From NCBI RefSeq assembly GCF_014698335.1, contig NZ_JACJSV010000021.1:1-57802 (forward strand): a DNA stretch of 57,802 nt. Direction: 5' to 3'. The stretch is from Microcystis viridis FACHB-1342 (GTDB lineage Bacteria > Cyanobacteriota > Cyanobacteriia > Cyanobacteriales > Microcystaceae). Both the position numbers and the translations under genes were made by a program. Below are positions 19,432 through 29,300 of the stretch, one piece after another. The notes beneath the pieces were generated by a model that saw only the letters and a list, made by a program, of their open reading frames with translations, did no database searches and was not told where the DNA came from. Every line of letters starts with the position of its first letter. Position 1 is the stretch's first letter.

Positions 19432-20307
19432 TTAAAGATTAAATAGTTGGTTGAGCATAGCTTTGAGAGAATCTCGCCAATAGGGAGGAATATAATCCAA
19501 TTGTTGCGAGATTTTTTGACCAGAAAGAACCGAATAGGCCGGACGCACTGCTGGGGTAGGATATTCAGCAGTAGTAATGGGAATTACTCTCTGAATTTTT
19601 AAGGGAATACCGCTTATTTTTGCCTCCTCAAAAATCGCTTTAGTTAAATCAAACCAACTGGCGACACCGCTATTAGTAAAATTATAGATTCCTGGGGGAT
19701 TATCGACATTAATTAGAAGGTGAGTAATGGCCGTGGCGATATCTTTTGCCCAAGTGGGACTTCCCACCTGATCAACAACTACTTTTAACTCCTCTCTTTC
19801 CTTGCCTAATCTCAGCATAGTTTTGACAAAATTACTTTTGCCATAACTGCCGTAAACCCAAGCAGTCCGGAGGATAATTGCCTGAGAATTAACAGTTTTA
19901 ATTTCCTCTTCTCCCCTTAACTTTGATTGTCCATAAACCCCTAAAGGATTAGTTAAATCGGTTTCTAGATAGGGGGTATTTTTCCGACCATCAAAGACAT
20001 AATCGGTGGAAATGTGGAGAAATTTAGCTTTAATTTTCTCGGCAGATTCCGCCATAATTTTCGGGGCTATAGCATTGATAGAATAGGCTAAATCTGGCTC
20101 GGTTTCGGCTTTATCCACTGCCGTATAAGCGGCGGCATTAACCAGATAATCGGGGTGAATTTCCCTAATTAACTGGCTGATTTTTTCCGAGTTATTTAAA
20201 TCTAGTTCTTCTCGACCGATACTAATAACTTCGCCCAAGTATGGCAAAGTTACTTGTAACTCTTGTCCTACCTGACCTTTAGCACCAATTAGTAAAACTT
20301 TTTTCAT
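19432..20307 (-). CDS. rfbD: dTDP-4-dehydrorhamnose reductase
   Basis: Reduces dTDP-4-keto-L-rhamnose to dTDP-L-rhamnose. The 291-residue short-chain dehydrogenase has the nucleotide-binding 'LLIGAKGQVGQEL', the conserved 'HPDYLVNAAAYTAVDKAE', 'HISTDYVFDG' and the catalytic 'YGQSKLRGE'. It lies between rfbC and rfbA with five- and four-base gaps, so the three are co-transcribed. Confidence 0.95.
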   Translation of the reverse strand: MKKVLLIGAKGQVGQELQVTLPYLGEVISIGREELDLNNSEKISQLIREIHPDYLVNAAAYTAVDKAETEPDLAYSINAIAPKIMAESAEKIKAKFLHISTDYVFDGRKNTPYLETDLTNPLGVYGQSKLRGEEEIKTVNSQAIILRTAWVYGSYGKSNFVKTMLRLGKEREELKVVVDQVGSPTWAKDIATAITHLLINVDNPPGIYNFTNSGVASWFDLTKAIFEEAKISGIPLKIQRVIPITTAEYPTPAVRPAYSVLSGQKISQQLDYIPPYWRDSLKAMLNQLFNL

Positions 20308-20312
20308 CGTCT

Positions 20313-20858
20313 TTAGGGGAAAACTTCCACGGATTTAAAGGGTTGTCCAGCTTGGTCTTTAGGGGAGAGAATCGGGGGGGTCTCTAGAGGCCAATCAATC
20401 CCTAAATCGGCATCATTCCATGAAATAGTTTTTTCGTACTTTGGATAATAATAATTAGTGGTTTTGTAGAGAAATTCTGCTCGATCGGAGAGAACTAGAA
20501 AGCCATGGGCAAAACCTTCGGGAACCCAGAAAATCCGTTTATTTTCCGCACTTAAAACACAGCCTACCCATTGCCCAAAAGTGGGGGAACTTTGACGCGC
20601 ATCCACTGCCACATCAAAAACACTACCGCTCACTACTCGCACCAGTTTACCCTGGGGATTGGGGATTTGATAGTGCAATCCTCGCAGGACATTTTTTAAG
20701 GACATAGAGTGATTATCCTGGACAAAAGTGGTATTAACCCCAGTTTTCTCTCGAAAATCTTTCTGATTAAAACTCTCCAAGAAAAAACCTCGATCGTCTC
20801 CGTAAACTTGCGGTTCAATAATTAAAACATCAGGAATTTCCGTCGGAATAACTTTCAT
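20313..20858 (-). CDS. rfbC: dTDP-4-dehydrorhamnose 3,5-epimerase
   Basis: Epimerises dTDP-4-keto-6-deoxyglucose at C3 and C5. The 181-residue cupin shows 'DDRGFFLESFNQKDF', 'FVQDNHSMSLKNVLRGLHYQ' with the catalytic His, and 'VPEGFAHGFLVLSD'. It is the first gene of the minus-strand rfbCDA unit and is divergent from bioB across 133 bases, which must hold both promoters. Confidence 0.95.
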   Translation of the reverse strand: MKVIPTEIPDVLIIEPQVYGDDRGFFLESFNQKDFREKTGVNTTFVQDNHSMSLKNVLRGLHYQIPNPQGKLVRVVSGSVFDVAVDARQSSPTFGQWVGCVLSAENKRIFWVPEGFAHGFLVLSDRAEFLYKTTNYYYPKYEKTISWNDADLGIDWPLETPPILSPKDQAGQPFKSVEVFP

Positions 20859-20991
20859 AAAATCGGAGACAAGATAACTTTTGCGGGTAGTCTAGCACAA
20901 AAGGGCATTTTTTTCTAAAGTTTTTTATTAATCTTTCCCCGGTAACTGAATAATGATAAGATGAGCCTAACTTAGTCAGAGCATAAACGAC

Positions 20992-22086
20992 GTGGTACAA
21001 GTCTCTACACACACCGCTACTCAATCTATCCCCATGGAGGGAGAAGCCTTAAAAAACTGGTTACAGACTAGGGCTAATCAGATTATCGCCGGCGATCGAC
21101 TCAGTAAGCAAGAGGCCCTAGCTTTAACTGCGATCGAAGGTCAGGAAAATATTTTCAGCTTATGTGAAGCTGCCGATCGCATTCGTCAGGCCTGTTGTGG
21201 TAATACGGTGGATTTATGTAGCATTATCAACATAAAATCGGGAAGTTGTTCGGAAAATTGCAGTTTTTGTTCCCAATCCGTCCACCATCCCGGTCAAGAT
21301 TCGCCTATCTACGGTTTAAAAAGTCGCGAGGAAATCGTCAGCCATGCGAAAGCGGCAGCCGACGCGGGGGCCAAACGCTTCTGTTTAGTTAGTCAAGGCC
21401 GGGGATTAAAGTACAATAGCCCCAAATCCAAGGAATTCGAGGAAATACTGGCCACAGTTCAAGAAATCATCGAAACCGCCAAGATTAAACCCTGTTGCGC
21501 CTTGGGAGAGTTAACCCTCCCCCAAGCCCAGGCCTTAAAAGAAGCTGGAGTTACCCGTTATAATCACAATCTGGAGGCTTCCGAGAATTTTTATCCTAAC
21601 GTGGTCTCCACCCACAGTTGGCAGGATCGGGTAGAAACGGTAAAAAACCTGAAAGCGGCGGGAATTCAGGCTTGTACGGGCGGAATTATCGGTATGGGGG
21701 AAAGTTGGACTGATCGCATTGATTTAGCTTTTTCTCTGGCGGAATTAGAAGTGGAATCAGTGCCGATTAACCTATTAAACCCCAGAAGTGGCACCCCTTT
21801 AGGTCATTTACCCAAACTGGATCCTTTTACTGCCCTAAAAGCGATCGCTATTTTCCGGTTTATCTTACCCCAACAAATCCTCCGTTATGCCGGGGGACGA
21901 GAGGCAGTGATGGGAGAATTGCAAAATCTGGGGCTAAAATCGGGAATTAATGCTATGCTGATTGGGCATTATTTGACCACCCTAGGACAACCGCCCCAAC
22001 AGGATCAGGCGATGTTGGCTGATCTTAGTTTAATAGGAGGAGAAGCCCCCATCCCCGGTGAATACCAACCCCAACAGACAACCTAA
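20992..22086 (+). CDS. bioB: Biotin synthase
   Basis: Radical-SAM enzyme inserting sulfur into dethiobiotin. The 364-residue protein carries the CxxxCxxC cluster motif in 'SGSCSENCSFCSQSVHH' and later 'YNHNLEAS' and 'NLLNPRSGTPL', typical of BioB. The frame opens at GTG 20992; an internal ATG at 21034 is an alternative start. It overlaps bioY by 29 bases, so biotin synthesis and uptake genes are translated from one message. Confidence 0.95.
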   Translation: MVQVSTHTATQSIPMEGEALKNWLQTRANQIIAGDRLSKQEALALTAIEGQENIFSLCEAADRIRQACCGNTVDLCSIINIKSGSCSENCSFCSQSVHHPGQDSPIYGLKSREEIVSHAKAAADAGAKRFCLVSQGRGLKYNSPKSKEFEEILATVQEIIETAKIKPCCALGELTLPQAQALKEAGVTRYNHNLEASENFYPNVVSTHSWQDRVETVKNLKAAGIQACTGGIIGMGESWTDRIDLAFSLAELEVESVPINLLNPRSGTPLGHLPKLDPFTALKAIAIFRFILPQQILRYAGGREAVMGELQNLGLKSGINAMLIGHYLTTLGQPPQQDQAMLADLSLIGGEAPIPGEYQPQQTT

Positions 22087-22708
22087 ATCACGTCGAGGAC
22101 GAGAATCTCCGCCGCGGCGCACTTCCGCATCGGTTCCCAATGAGTTAATCTGGGCCTTGATTGGCTTGTTGCTGACAATTTTTAGTACATTTGTTCCAGT
22201 AAGCCTAGCTAGTTGGTCGGCTGCGGGTCTATCTTCGCAAAAACTAGGCATAACTTACCAAATTGGGGCAGTATTGTTAACGGGCTGTCTGGGGGGCAAA
22301 AATGCCGGGCTTCTTGCCCAGGTGGCCTATATTTTTCTCGGTTTAACTTGGTTGCCGGTGTTTGCTCAGGGTGGGGGAATGGGTTATCTGAAAGAAGCCA
22401 GTTTTGGCTATATTTTAGGCTTTATGCCGGGGGCATGGCTGTGTGGTTGGCTGGCTTTTCGCTGGCGGGCTAAGATAGAAACTCTGGCTTTAAGTGCCTT
22501 TGCCGGTTTGTTAGTGATTCATCTGTGCGGTTTATTATATATGCTGGGATTGTCGATTTTTCAGCCCCAAGCCAGTCAAATCACCTTTCCCGATAGTTTG
22601 CCCACCCTATTTATGAATTATTCAGTCTGGCCATTTTTAGGGCAGTTAGTAGTAATTTGTGTGGTGGCAATTATTGCCTTTTTCTTCCGTAAATTATTAT
22701 TTTATTGA
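22058..22708 (+). CDS. bioY: Biotin transporter BioY
   Basis: BioY is the substrate-binding membrane component of biotin ECF transporters. The 216-residue protein has a basic 25-residue N terminus, then about six hydrophobic helices, with 'LLTGCLGGKNAGLLAQVAYI' and 'GYILGFMPGAWLCGWL' matching the family. The start is GTG 22058 inside the end of bioB. No ECF ATPase genes are adjacent; BioY can work alone or with a shared energising module. It overlaps lspA at TGATG. Confidence 0.9.
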   Translation: MNTNPNRQPKSRRGRESPPRRTSASVPNELIWALIGLLLTIFSTFVPVSLASWSAAGLSSQKLGITYQIGAVLLTGCLGGKNAGLLAQVAYIFLGLTWLPVFAQGGGMGYLKEASFGYILGFMPGAWLCGWLAFRWRAKIETLALSAFAGLLVIHLCGLLYMLGLSIFQPQASQITFPDSLPTLFMNYSVWPFLGQLVVICVVAIIAFFFRKLLFY

Positions 22709-23190
22709 TGCCAGAGCCAATGTTAAAAAAAAATCGCTGGTTTTGGATAGTGGCGGTGCTTGGTCTAAGTTTAGACCAAGTAACTAAGTATATAACCGTG
22801 CAGAGTTTTGAGCAAATCGGTGATACTTTTCCGGTTATTCCGGGGGTTTTTCATTTAACCTATGTGATTAATACCGGGGCGGCTTTTAGTGCTTTTCGGG
22901 GCGGTGTTGGTTGGCTCAAATGGCTATCCTTATTAGTTAGTTTGGGATTAATGGCTTTTGCTTACTTTGGACCGCATTTAAGCCGTTGGGAACAATTAGC
23001 CTACGGTTTTATTTTAGCAGGGGCTTTCGGCAATGGTATCGATCGCTTTTTGTTTGGTTATGTGGTGGATTTTCTCGATTTTAGATTGATTAATTTTCCT
23101 GTTTTTAATCTGGCTGATGTCTTTATTAATATCGGGATTATTTGCCTATTAATTTCTACCTTTCCCCACAAGTCGCCTCGTTCTAAGTAG
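22708..23190 (+). CDS. lspA: Lipoprotein signal peptidase (signal peptidase II)
   Basis: Inner-membrane aspartic protease that removes signal peptides from prolipoproteins. The 160-residue protein has four membrane helices and both catalytic Asp motifs: 'GNGIDRFLFGYVVDFLDF' and 'FNLADVFINIG', plus 'NTGAAFSAF'. ATG 22708 overlaps the bioY stop (TGATG), which indicates translational coupling. It is the last gene of bioB-bioY-lspA. A family C repeat begins seven bases after its stop. Confidence 0.95.
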   Translation: MPEPMLKKNRWFWIVAVLGLSLDQVTKYITVQSFEQIGDTFPVIPGVFHLTYVINTGAAFSAFRGGVGWLKWLSLLVSLGLMAFAYFGPHLSRWEQLAYGFILAGAFGNGIDRFLFGYVVDFLDFRLINFPVFNLADVFINIGIICLLISTFPHKSPRSK

Positions 23191-23196
23191 TGCCTT

Positions 23197-23343
23197 GGCT
23201 CTCTTAGGTTTGGTGGGTAAAATGTATTCACCAAATACAGTCCTGCTGGCGAGGGAGTGGAAGGAACCACTCCAGACACAGAGGACACAAAGATTGATCT
23301 ATCCTATATCGCTTAAACTTATCACACAGAACCCAGAAGAGCC
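23197..23343. mobile_element. MITE-like family C repeat, copy 1 (GGCTCTCTT ends)
   Basis: The 147-bp element starts GGCTCTCTTAGGTTTGGTGG and ends AGAAGAGCC, an imperfect inverted end. The interior includes 'ATACAGTCCTGCTGGCGAG', 'GAAGGAACCAC' and 'AAACTTATCACACA'. A second copy in the same orientation is at 25264-25408; together they bracket the fatty acyl-AMP ligase gene. Confidence 0.75.
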
Positions 23344-23381
23344 TTTATCCTCGATCGGGTGAGAATTGCCCACCCGAAAAA

Positions 23382-25175
23382 CTATGCTTCTGTTTCAGAA
23401 ATAGAGCGATCGAATTTACTAACTAACTGAGGATTTTCTGACCAAGCATCGATAATACTAATATTCCCATTGAGAAAATTCTGTTTAATAGCGCGACGTT
23501 GAATTTTGCCACTGGCAGTTTTGAGAATTGTTCCCGATTTAGCTAAAACAATGGCATGGGTCATAATTTCGTGTTCTTCGGCGATTTCCTGACGGATATC
23601 GGCGATTAATTTGGCCGTATCTAATTCCCCGCTGCGACGCTCTAATTCCTGGACAATAACTAACTGTTCTTCCCCGTTATCTTCAATAGAAAAAGCGGCG
23701 CCATAATCGGGACGAAAAACCTCATTAAGATGCTGTACTGACCATTCTAAATCTTGGGGATAATGATTACTACCACGGACAATAATTAAATCCTTAATCC
23801 GTCCCGTGATATGTAATTCCCCATCGAGAAGAAAACCTAAATCTCCAGTGCGTAAAAACGGTCCTTCTCCTGTATCAGCAAGATAAGCTTGAAAAGTTTC
23901 TTTGGTTGCGTCTTCCCGTTGCCAATATCCAGCGGCCATACTGGGGTCACTAGCCCAAATTTCGCCCACTTCATCGGCTGCACAAAGGGTGAAAGTATCG
24001 GGATTAACCATAGCTATACGGGTATCACAGACGCGACGACCACAACTGGGGACGTATCTAACTCCCGTAGTTCGATCAGAGCCTACAGGGACAATTTTAC
24101 CGCGTTCGTAGGCGGTTGCATCCAAAGCGGTAATAATTGGGGTGGTTCCCTTGGGTTTATTGGAAATCAAGAGGGTATATTCAGCTAATCCGTAGGCAGG
24201 GGCGAAAGTTTGCCAAGAAAAGCCATAATCGGCAAAAGTATCGACAAATTTGGCCATGACCTTCGGGTTAATCGGTTCGGCGGCATTTCCCGCGGCCTGC
24301 CAACTGCTCAGGTCTAATTCCGCTAAATCGGCAGCTTTAATCCTGCGAGTACAAAGATCATAGGCGAAGTTGGGCGCTTGACTATGAGTAACTTTGTACT
24401 TAGTAATATTTTTTAACCACTGCATCGGACGCTTAATAAAAGCAAAGGGAGACATGAGATAGCAGGGTGTACCGTTGTAGAGGGGGACGGTGATACCCTC
24501 GACTAACCCGTAATCGTGAAAATAGGGCATCCAAGTGAGGGTAACGCTATCCGGTTCGTAACCACAAGCTTTTTGCAAGTAACCGCAATGGTGCATCAGG
24601 TTAAAATGACTTAACATCACTCCTTTGGGGATATTAGTCGAACCGGAGGTATATTGCAGATAGGCAAGCGCCGATTTATCCACCTGGGGATCTTGCCATT
24701 GGTCCGCCAGGGAAATATCAATTCTTTCGGTAGTAATCCATTTCATTTGGTCGAATTCTGGGAATTCTTCCTTAACACCTTCAATAAGAGTCAGAATACT
24801 TTCGGTAACTAAGGCAAAGGTGGCATTAGCATCCTTGACAATTGCGCGTAAACGGGGCAGAGTGCGCTTAAGTCGTCCCGATTCCGGTGGGGGGACGGGA
24901 ATGGCAATCACTCCCGCGTAGAGACAACCACAAAAAGCGGCCACTACTTCTAAACTTTGAGGATAGAGTAACAGGGCCCGTTCTCCCAGCGCCTGGTATT
25001 TTTGCAAATAGGCGGCGATTGCTCTTGCTTGGCGATCGAGTTCACTGTAGGTTAAAGGTGGGGTTTCTTTTTTGCCATCAATAAGAAAAGTGTAGGCATG
25101 GCCCTCTGGTTGTGCCGTGGCGCGGTAACGTAAGAGTTCTACTAGGGTGGCAGGTTGAATTAAGGTTTCAGTCAT
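23382..25175 (-). CDS. Fatty acyl-AMP ligase (FAAL-type adenylate-forming enzyme)
   Basis: Activates a fatty acid as acyl-adenylate. The 597-residue protein has the adenylation core motifs 'YLQYTSGSTNIPKGVMLSH', 'WMPYFHDYGLVEGI', 'PAYGLAEYTLLIS', 'FLRTGDLGFL' and 'RIKDLIIVRGSNHYPQDLE'. The FHDYGL and NHYPQD wording is typical of FAALs, which usually hand the acyl group to an acyl carrier protein of a PKS/NRPS line. No carrier protein, PKS or NRPS gene is adjacent. The gene is alone between two same-orientation family C repeats. It could supply a carrier encoded elsewhere. Confidence 0.88.
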   Translation of the reverse strand: MTETLIQPATLVELLRYRATAQPEGHAYTFLIDGKKETPPLTYSELDRQARAIAAYLQKYQALGERALLLYPQSLEVVAAFCGCLYAGVIAIPVPPPESGRLKRTLPRLRAIVKDANATFALVTESILTLIEGVKEEFPEFDQMKWITTERIDISLADQWQDPQVDKSALAYLQYTSGSTNIPKGVMLSHFNLMHHCGYLQKACGYEPDSVTLTWMPYFHDYGLVEGITVPLYNGTPCYLMSPFAFIKRPMQWLKNITKYKVTHSQAPNFAYDLCTRRIKAADLAELDLSSWQAAGNAAEPINPKVMAKFVDTFADYGFSWQTFAPAYGLAEYTLLISNKPKGTTPIITALDATAYERGKIVPVGSDRTTGVRYVPSCGRRVCDTRIAMVNPDTFTLCAADEVGEIWASDPSMAAGYWQREDATKETFQAYLADTGEGPFLRTGDLGFLLDGELHITGRIKDLIIVRGSNHYPQDLEWSVQHLNEVFRPDYGAAFSIEDNGEEQLVIVQELERRSGELDTAKLIADIRQEIAEEHEIMTHAIVLAKSGTILKTASGKIQRRAIKQNFLNGNISIIDAWSENPQLVSKFDRSISETEA

Positions 25176-25263
25176 CGTTGTTATCGGACTTATTGGGGCT
25201 ATTGTATAGAAGTTTTAAGGTGCGGAGGGCGATCGGTCAAGGTATAGGATTAAGTTATTGGTT

Positions 25264-25408
25264 GGCTCTCTTAGGTTTGGTGGGTAAAATGTATTCTAAG
25301 ATACAGTCCTGCTGGCGAGCGAGTGGAAGGAACCACAAAGACACAAAGGACACAGAGATTGATCACTCCTGTATAAGTTAAACTTATCACACAAAGAAGA
25401 AGAGAGCC
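25264..25408. mobile_element. MITE-like family C repeat, copy 2
   Basis: The 145-bp element starts GGCTCTCTTAGGTTTGGTGG and ends AGAAGAGAGCC, giving inverted ends GGCTCTCTT/AAGAAGAGAGCC. It interrupts the upstream region of Uma2 gene 1. The matching place upstream of Uma2 gene 2 (near 34138) reads straight from TTATTGGTT into AAAATCCC without it, so this is an insertion into one copy. Confidence 0.8.
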
Positions 25409-25493
25409 TATTAGCTGAAATCCCCCCGCCTTATCTCTGCAATTGTGAGAAAAAAGCTATAATTAATCAATCCTAAAATACCGGGAAAAAGTC

Positions 25494-26195
25494 ATGACAG
25501 CCCTAGACATAATCCCAGAAGTTGCCTATCCCCCCACAGATTTATGGAGTGATGAACCACCATTGGAAAGTGATCTACACCTGCAACAGATCATCATTCT
25601 CCTTAGTTGTCTAGAATTATTATGGCGCGAGAGGAGTGATTACTACGCTTCGGGAAATCTAACCATCTACTACAACGCGGAACAACTAAAAAAACGTGAT
25701 TTCTGTGGTCCTGATTTTTTTGTGGTTTTAGATACCGAAAAACGCCCCCGCAAAAGTTGGGTGGTTTGGGGAGAACAGGGTAAATATCCCGATGTAATTG
25801 TCGAAATTCTCTCCGATTCTACGGCCAATATTGACCGCAATAACAAGAAAATTCTCTATCAAAATACCTTTCGCACTCCTAATTATTTTTGGTTCGATCC
25901 TAATACTTTAGAATTGCAAGGATTTAGACTAATTGGGGGACAATATCAAGCCATTTCTCCCAATGACCGGGGTTATCTGTGGAGTGAACAGTTAGGATTA
26001 TATTTAGGCATATTTGACCGGAAACTGCGTTATTTTACCGCCGATGGTCAATTAGTCCCCACTCCTCAAGAAGCGGAATTAGAGCAACGACAGGCAAAAG
26101 AACAGGCTCTTTTAGAGAAAGAAAGGGAACGACAAGCCAAGGAAAAATTGGCACAAAAATTGCGAGAATTAGGCATCGATCCCGATACAATTTAA
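25494..26195 (+). CDS. Uma2-family (DUF820) putative nuclease, copy 1
   Basis: The 233-residue protein has the Uma2/DUF820 PD-(D/E)XK-like core: 'GPDFFVVLDTEK' followed by 'PDVIVEILSDSTANIDRNNK' and 'YQNTFRTPNYFWFDP'. Uma2 proteins are abundant in cyanobacteria; their role is unclear and some accompany mobile DNA. The C terminus is a charged coiled coil of Gln/Ala/Lys/Glu-rich repeats ending 'LRELGIDPDTI'. It is almost identical to the gene at 34217 apart from scattered substitutions and a seven-residue shorter repeat. Confidence 0.85.
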   Translation: MTALDIIPEVAYPPTDLWSDEPPLESDLHLQQIIILLSCLELLWRERSDYYASGNLTIYYNAEQLKKRDFCGPDFFVVLDTEKRPRKSWVVWGEQGKYPDVIVEILSDSTANIDRNNKKILYQNTFRTPNYFWFDPNTLELQGFRLIGGQYQAISPNDRGYLWSEQLGLYLGIFDRKLRYFTADGQLVPTPQEAELEQRQAKEQALLEKERERQAKEKLAQKLRELGIDPDTI

Positions 26196-26213
26196 CTGAA
26201 GTGGCAAAAGTCC

Positions 26214-26337
26214 TAAGTAGTCAGATGTTAAAATCAGACACCCCCCTTATTAAGGGGGGATCAAGGGGGGATCGACACCCCCCTTATTAAGGGGGGATTA
26301 AGGGGGGATCAAGGGGGGATTTATAATCAGCTACCTA
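26214..26337. mobile_element. MITE family A, copy 2
   Basis: The 124-bp element starts TAAGTAGTCAGATGTTAAAA and ends TTATAATCAGCTACCTA. The interior is runs of C and G built from CCCCCCTTATTAAGGGGGGA repeated with variations. It sits between Uma2 copy 1 and the methylase gene. Confidence 0.7.
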
Positions 26338-26363
26338 GAGAAAGTAAACCTAAATGAGAGGTC

Positions 26364-29300
26364 GTGAGAAAACTTATGAGTGATATTGAACTTCGGCAGT
26401 CAGTTTATGACCTTCTTTCATCCCTGAGAGGATTAGATGCGCTCAAAAAATTATTCTGGTCTGAGTTAAATTACGAGCGAGAAAATCAAACCCTGTCCCG
26501 ACGCAATTGGCCAGATAAAGCAGTAGAAGCATTAGCAGAAGATCCAATTTTATTAGCTTCTGGGGGGGAAGATTTTCAGGTTATTTATGCTCGTCTCAAC
26601 TCTAAGCAACTGCTGCTCAATTTAGAGCGTCTTGTCGTTACTCAACTGCTAAAAAACCATCCCTACACTCTCTTTGTTTTCTCTGATTTCCACCAAGAAC
26701 GGTGGCATTTTATCAATGTTAAATATGATGTCAAACAAGAAAAACGGCAAGTCTTGCGGCGAATTACAGTGGGTCCGGGGGAACAGTTACGAACCGCCAC
26801 AGAACGCCTAAGTTTACTGGATTTAGATAATATTAGTTCCGAGTCTCCTTTAGCGATTCAGGAACGTCATGATGAAGCTTTTGATGTTGAGAAAGTTACT
26901 AAGAAATTTTTTGAACAGTATCGCTCGGTCTTTGAAAAAGTTGAGCAATTAATTACTAAAACTATCCCTAATGCTGACCAGAGAAGACTATTTACTCAGA
27001 AGCTGTTTAATCGCCTGATGTTTATTGTTTTTATCCAGAAAAAAGGTTGGCTGAAGTTTAACGAACAAACAGACTATCTAGAAACCTTATGGCAGGATTA
27101 TCAGAATGATAACAGCACCTCGGACAAAAACTTTTATTATAATCGCTTGACTCATCTGTTTTTTACGGGACTGAATAATCCCCAACAAACGGATATTATT
27201 GGTATCAATAACGGTGGTTTTCTTCGGCAAATAATCGGCACAGTTCCCTATCTTAATGGGGGATTATTTGAACAGGATGAGGATGACCGCAATCCTAATA
27301 TAATAGTACCCGATCAGGCGATCGATGTTATCTTACAGGGCCTTTTTAGTAATTTTAATTTCACTGTAACTGAGAGTACACCCCTTGATGTGGAGGTAGC
27401 AGTGGACCCAGAAATGTTGGGAAAAGTGTTTGAGGAATTAGTCACGGGGAGACATGAATCAGGCAGTTATTACACACCTAAACCGATAGTTTCTTTTATG
27501 TGTCGGGAGGCTTTGAAGGGATATTTAAGCAGTAAATTAACTTCTGAAAATAAAGAAGCGATTGAGCTTTTTGTTGACGAATATAATGCTATTAATTTAA
27601 AGAATCCAGAGGCAGTTTTAGAAACCTTAAAACAGGTCAAAGTCTGTGATCCTGCCTGTGGAAGTGGAGCTTATTTATTGGGAATGTTGCATGAGTTATT
27701 AGATTTGCGTCAGTGTTTATTTGCTACTAAAGGCATTGATTATAAAACGGTTTATCAGCGCAAGTTAGAGATTATTGAAACCAATATCTATGGAGTTGAT
27801 ATCGATCCTTTTGCGGTTAATATTGCTCGCTTAAGGTTATGGCTTTCCTTAGCGGTTGAATATGAGGGAGACAATCCGCCACCGCTACCCAATTTGAAGT
27901 TTAAAATCGAAACAGGAGATAGTCTAACTGCTCCTAATCCCCAAGGTTCTGGGATGGTGCGCGAGGAGTTTATCCATCGGTTTAGGGAAGCTAAAGCGAA
28001 GTATTTAAGAGCGCATTTAGGCAGTGATAAACAAAGTCTTGAACAGGAGATTAATGAGGTTAAGAAACAGATTGCTTTATTAACTCATGGCAGTGCTTCT
28101 GTGATTGCGAGTGATAAGGAAGCTATCTCAAAAGGGTTTGATTGGGTGGTGGAGTTTGCCGAGGTATTAGCGGAGGGAGGTTTTGATATTCAGGTAGCAA
28201 ATCCCCCCTATGTGAGACAGGAATTGATTAAGGATTTAAAACCAACTTTAAAGCAGGTTTACCCTGGCGTTTATACAGGAACATCGGATTTATATTGTTT
28301 CTTTTATGCGAGAGCTTTACAATTACTTAAAACTGGGGGAATGTTAGCTTTTATTTCTTCTAATAAGTGGTTTCGGGCAAAGTATGGGGAGAAGTTAAGA
28401 CAGCATATCGCTGATACTTGTCAGGTAAAAAGTATTACCGATTTTGGTGAATTGCCAGTTTTTGCAACCGCAGCCACTTTCCCAATGATTTTTATCTCTC
28501 AAAAGAGTAGTAAAATTAGTAATTTACCGATTTTTACTCAAGTTAAATCCTTAGAAGAACCTTATCCGGATGTCTTAGCTATTATTAAAAAGACTGGACA
28601 GAATTTACCAAAAGATGCGATTAAGGGAGCAAATTGGTTGCTCACAGATAGTAACAATGCTGACATTTTGCAAAAAATGGAAAAAGTGGGAATTACTTTA
28701 GAAAATTATATTAATACCAAAATATATGTTGGCTTAAAAACTGGATTTAATCAAGCTTTTTGGATTGACGAATCTCAGAAAGAACAATTGTTAAAATTGG
28801 ACTATAGAAGTCAAGAAGTAATTAAACCTCTGATAGTAGGTAAGGATGTTTGTAAATGGTATATCAAGTACCAAAATAAATATCTAATCGCAACAAAAAT
28901 AGGAATTAATATTTATGAATATCCAGCTATTTTAAATTATCTAAAACAATGGGAAGAGAATCTAAAACAACGCAGTGATCAAGGAAACTATTGGTGGGAA
29001 TTAAGAGCTTGTGCGTATTATTCAGCTTTTGAACAAAATAAAATAATTTTCCCTGATATTTCTTTAGAACCTAGATTTACTCTTGATTCAACCGGTGCTT
29101 ATGTTGATATGACCGCACTTATCATTCCTGTTAATGATTTATATTTATTAGGTTTATTAAACTCCAAATCTGTTTGGAATTATCTTCAACAAAAGGCAGC
29201 AGTATTAGGAGATGCACAGAAACGCGGAAGAATACGGCTAAAACGTCAATATGTAGCCAAAATCCCCATCCCTCTCGCTTCTGAATCTGAAAAAGAACCC

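Larger units (their letters stand above)
25228..26195 (+). repeat. Long direct repeat, left copy (contains Uma2 gene 1)
   Basis: From GGCGATCGGTCAAGGTATA to the end of the Uma2 gene this stretch is nearly identical to 34105-34939. The left copy is longer because a family C MITE (25264-25408) interrupts it; the right copy shows the uninterrupted site. The two copies lie in direct orientation around the restriction-like island. Confidence 0.85.
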
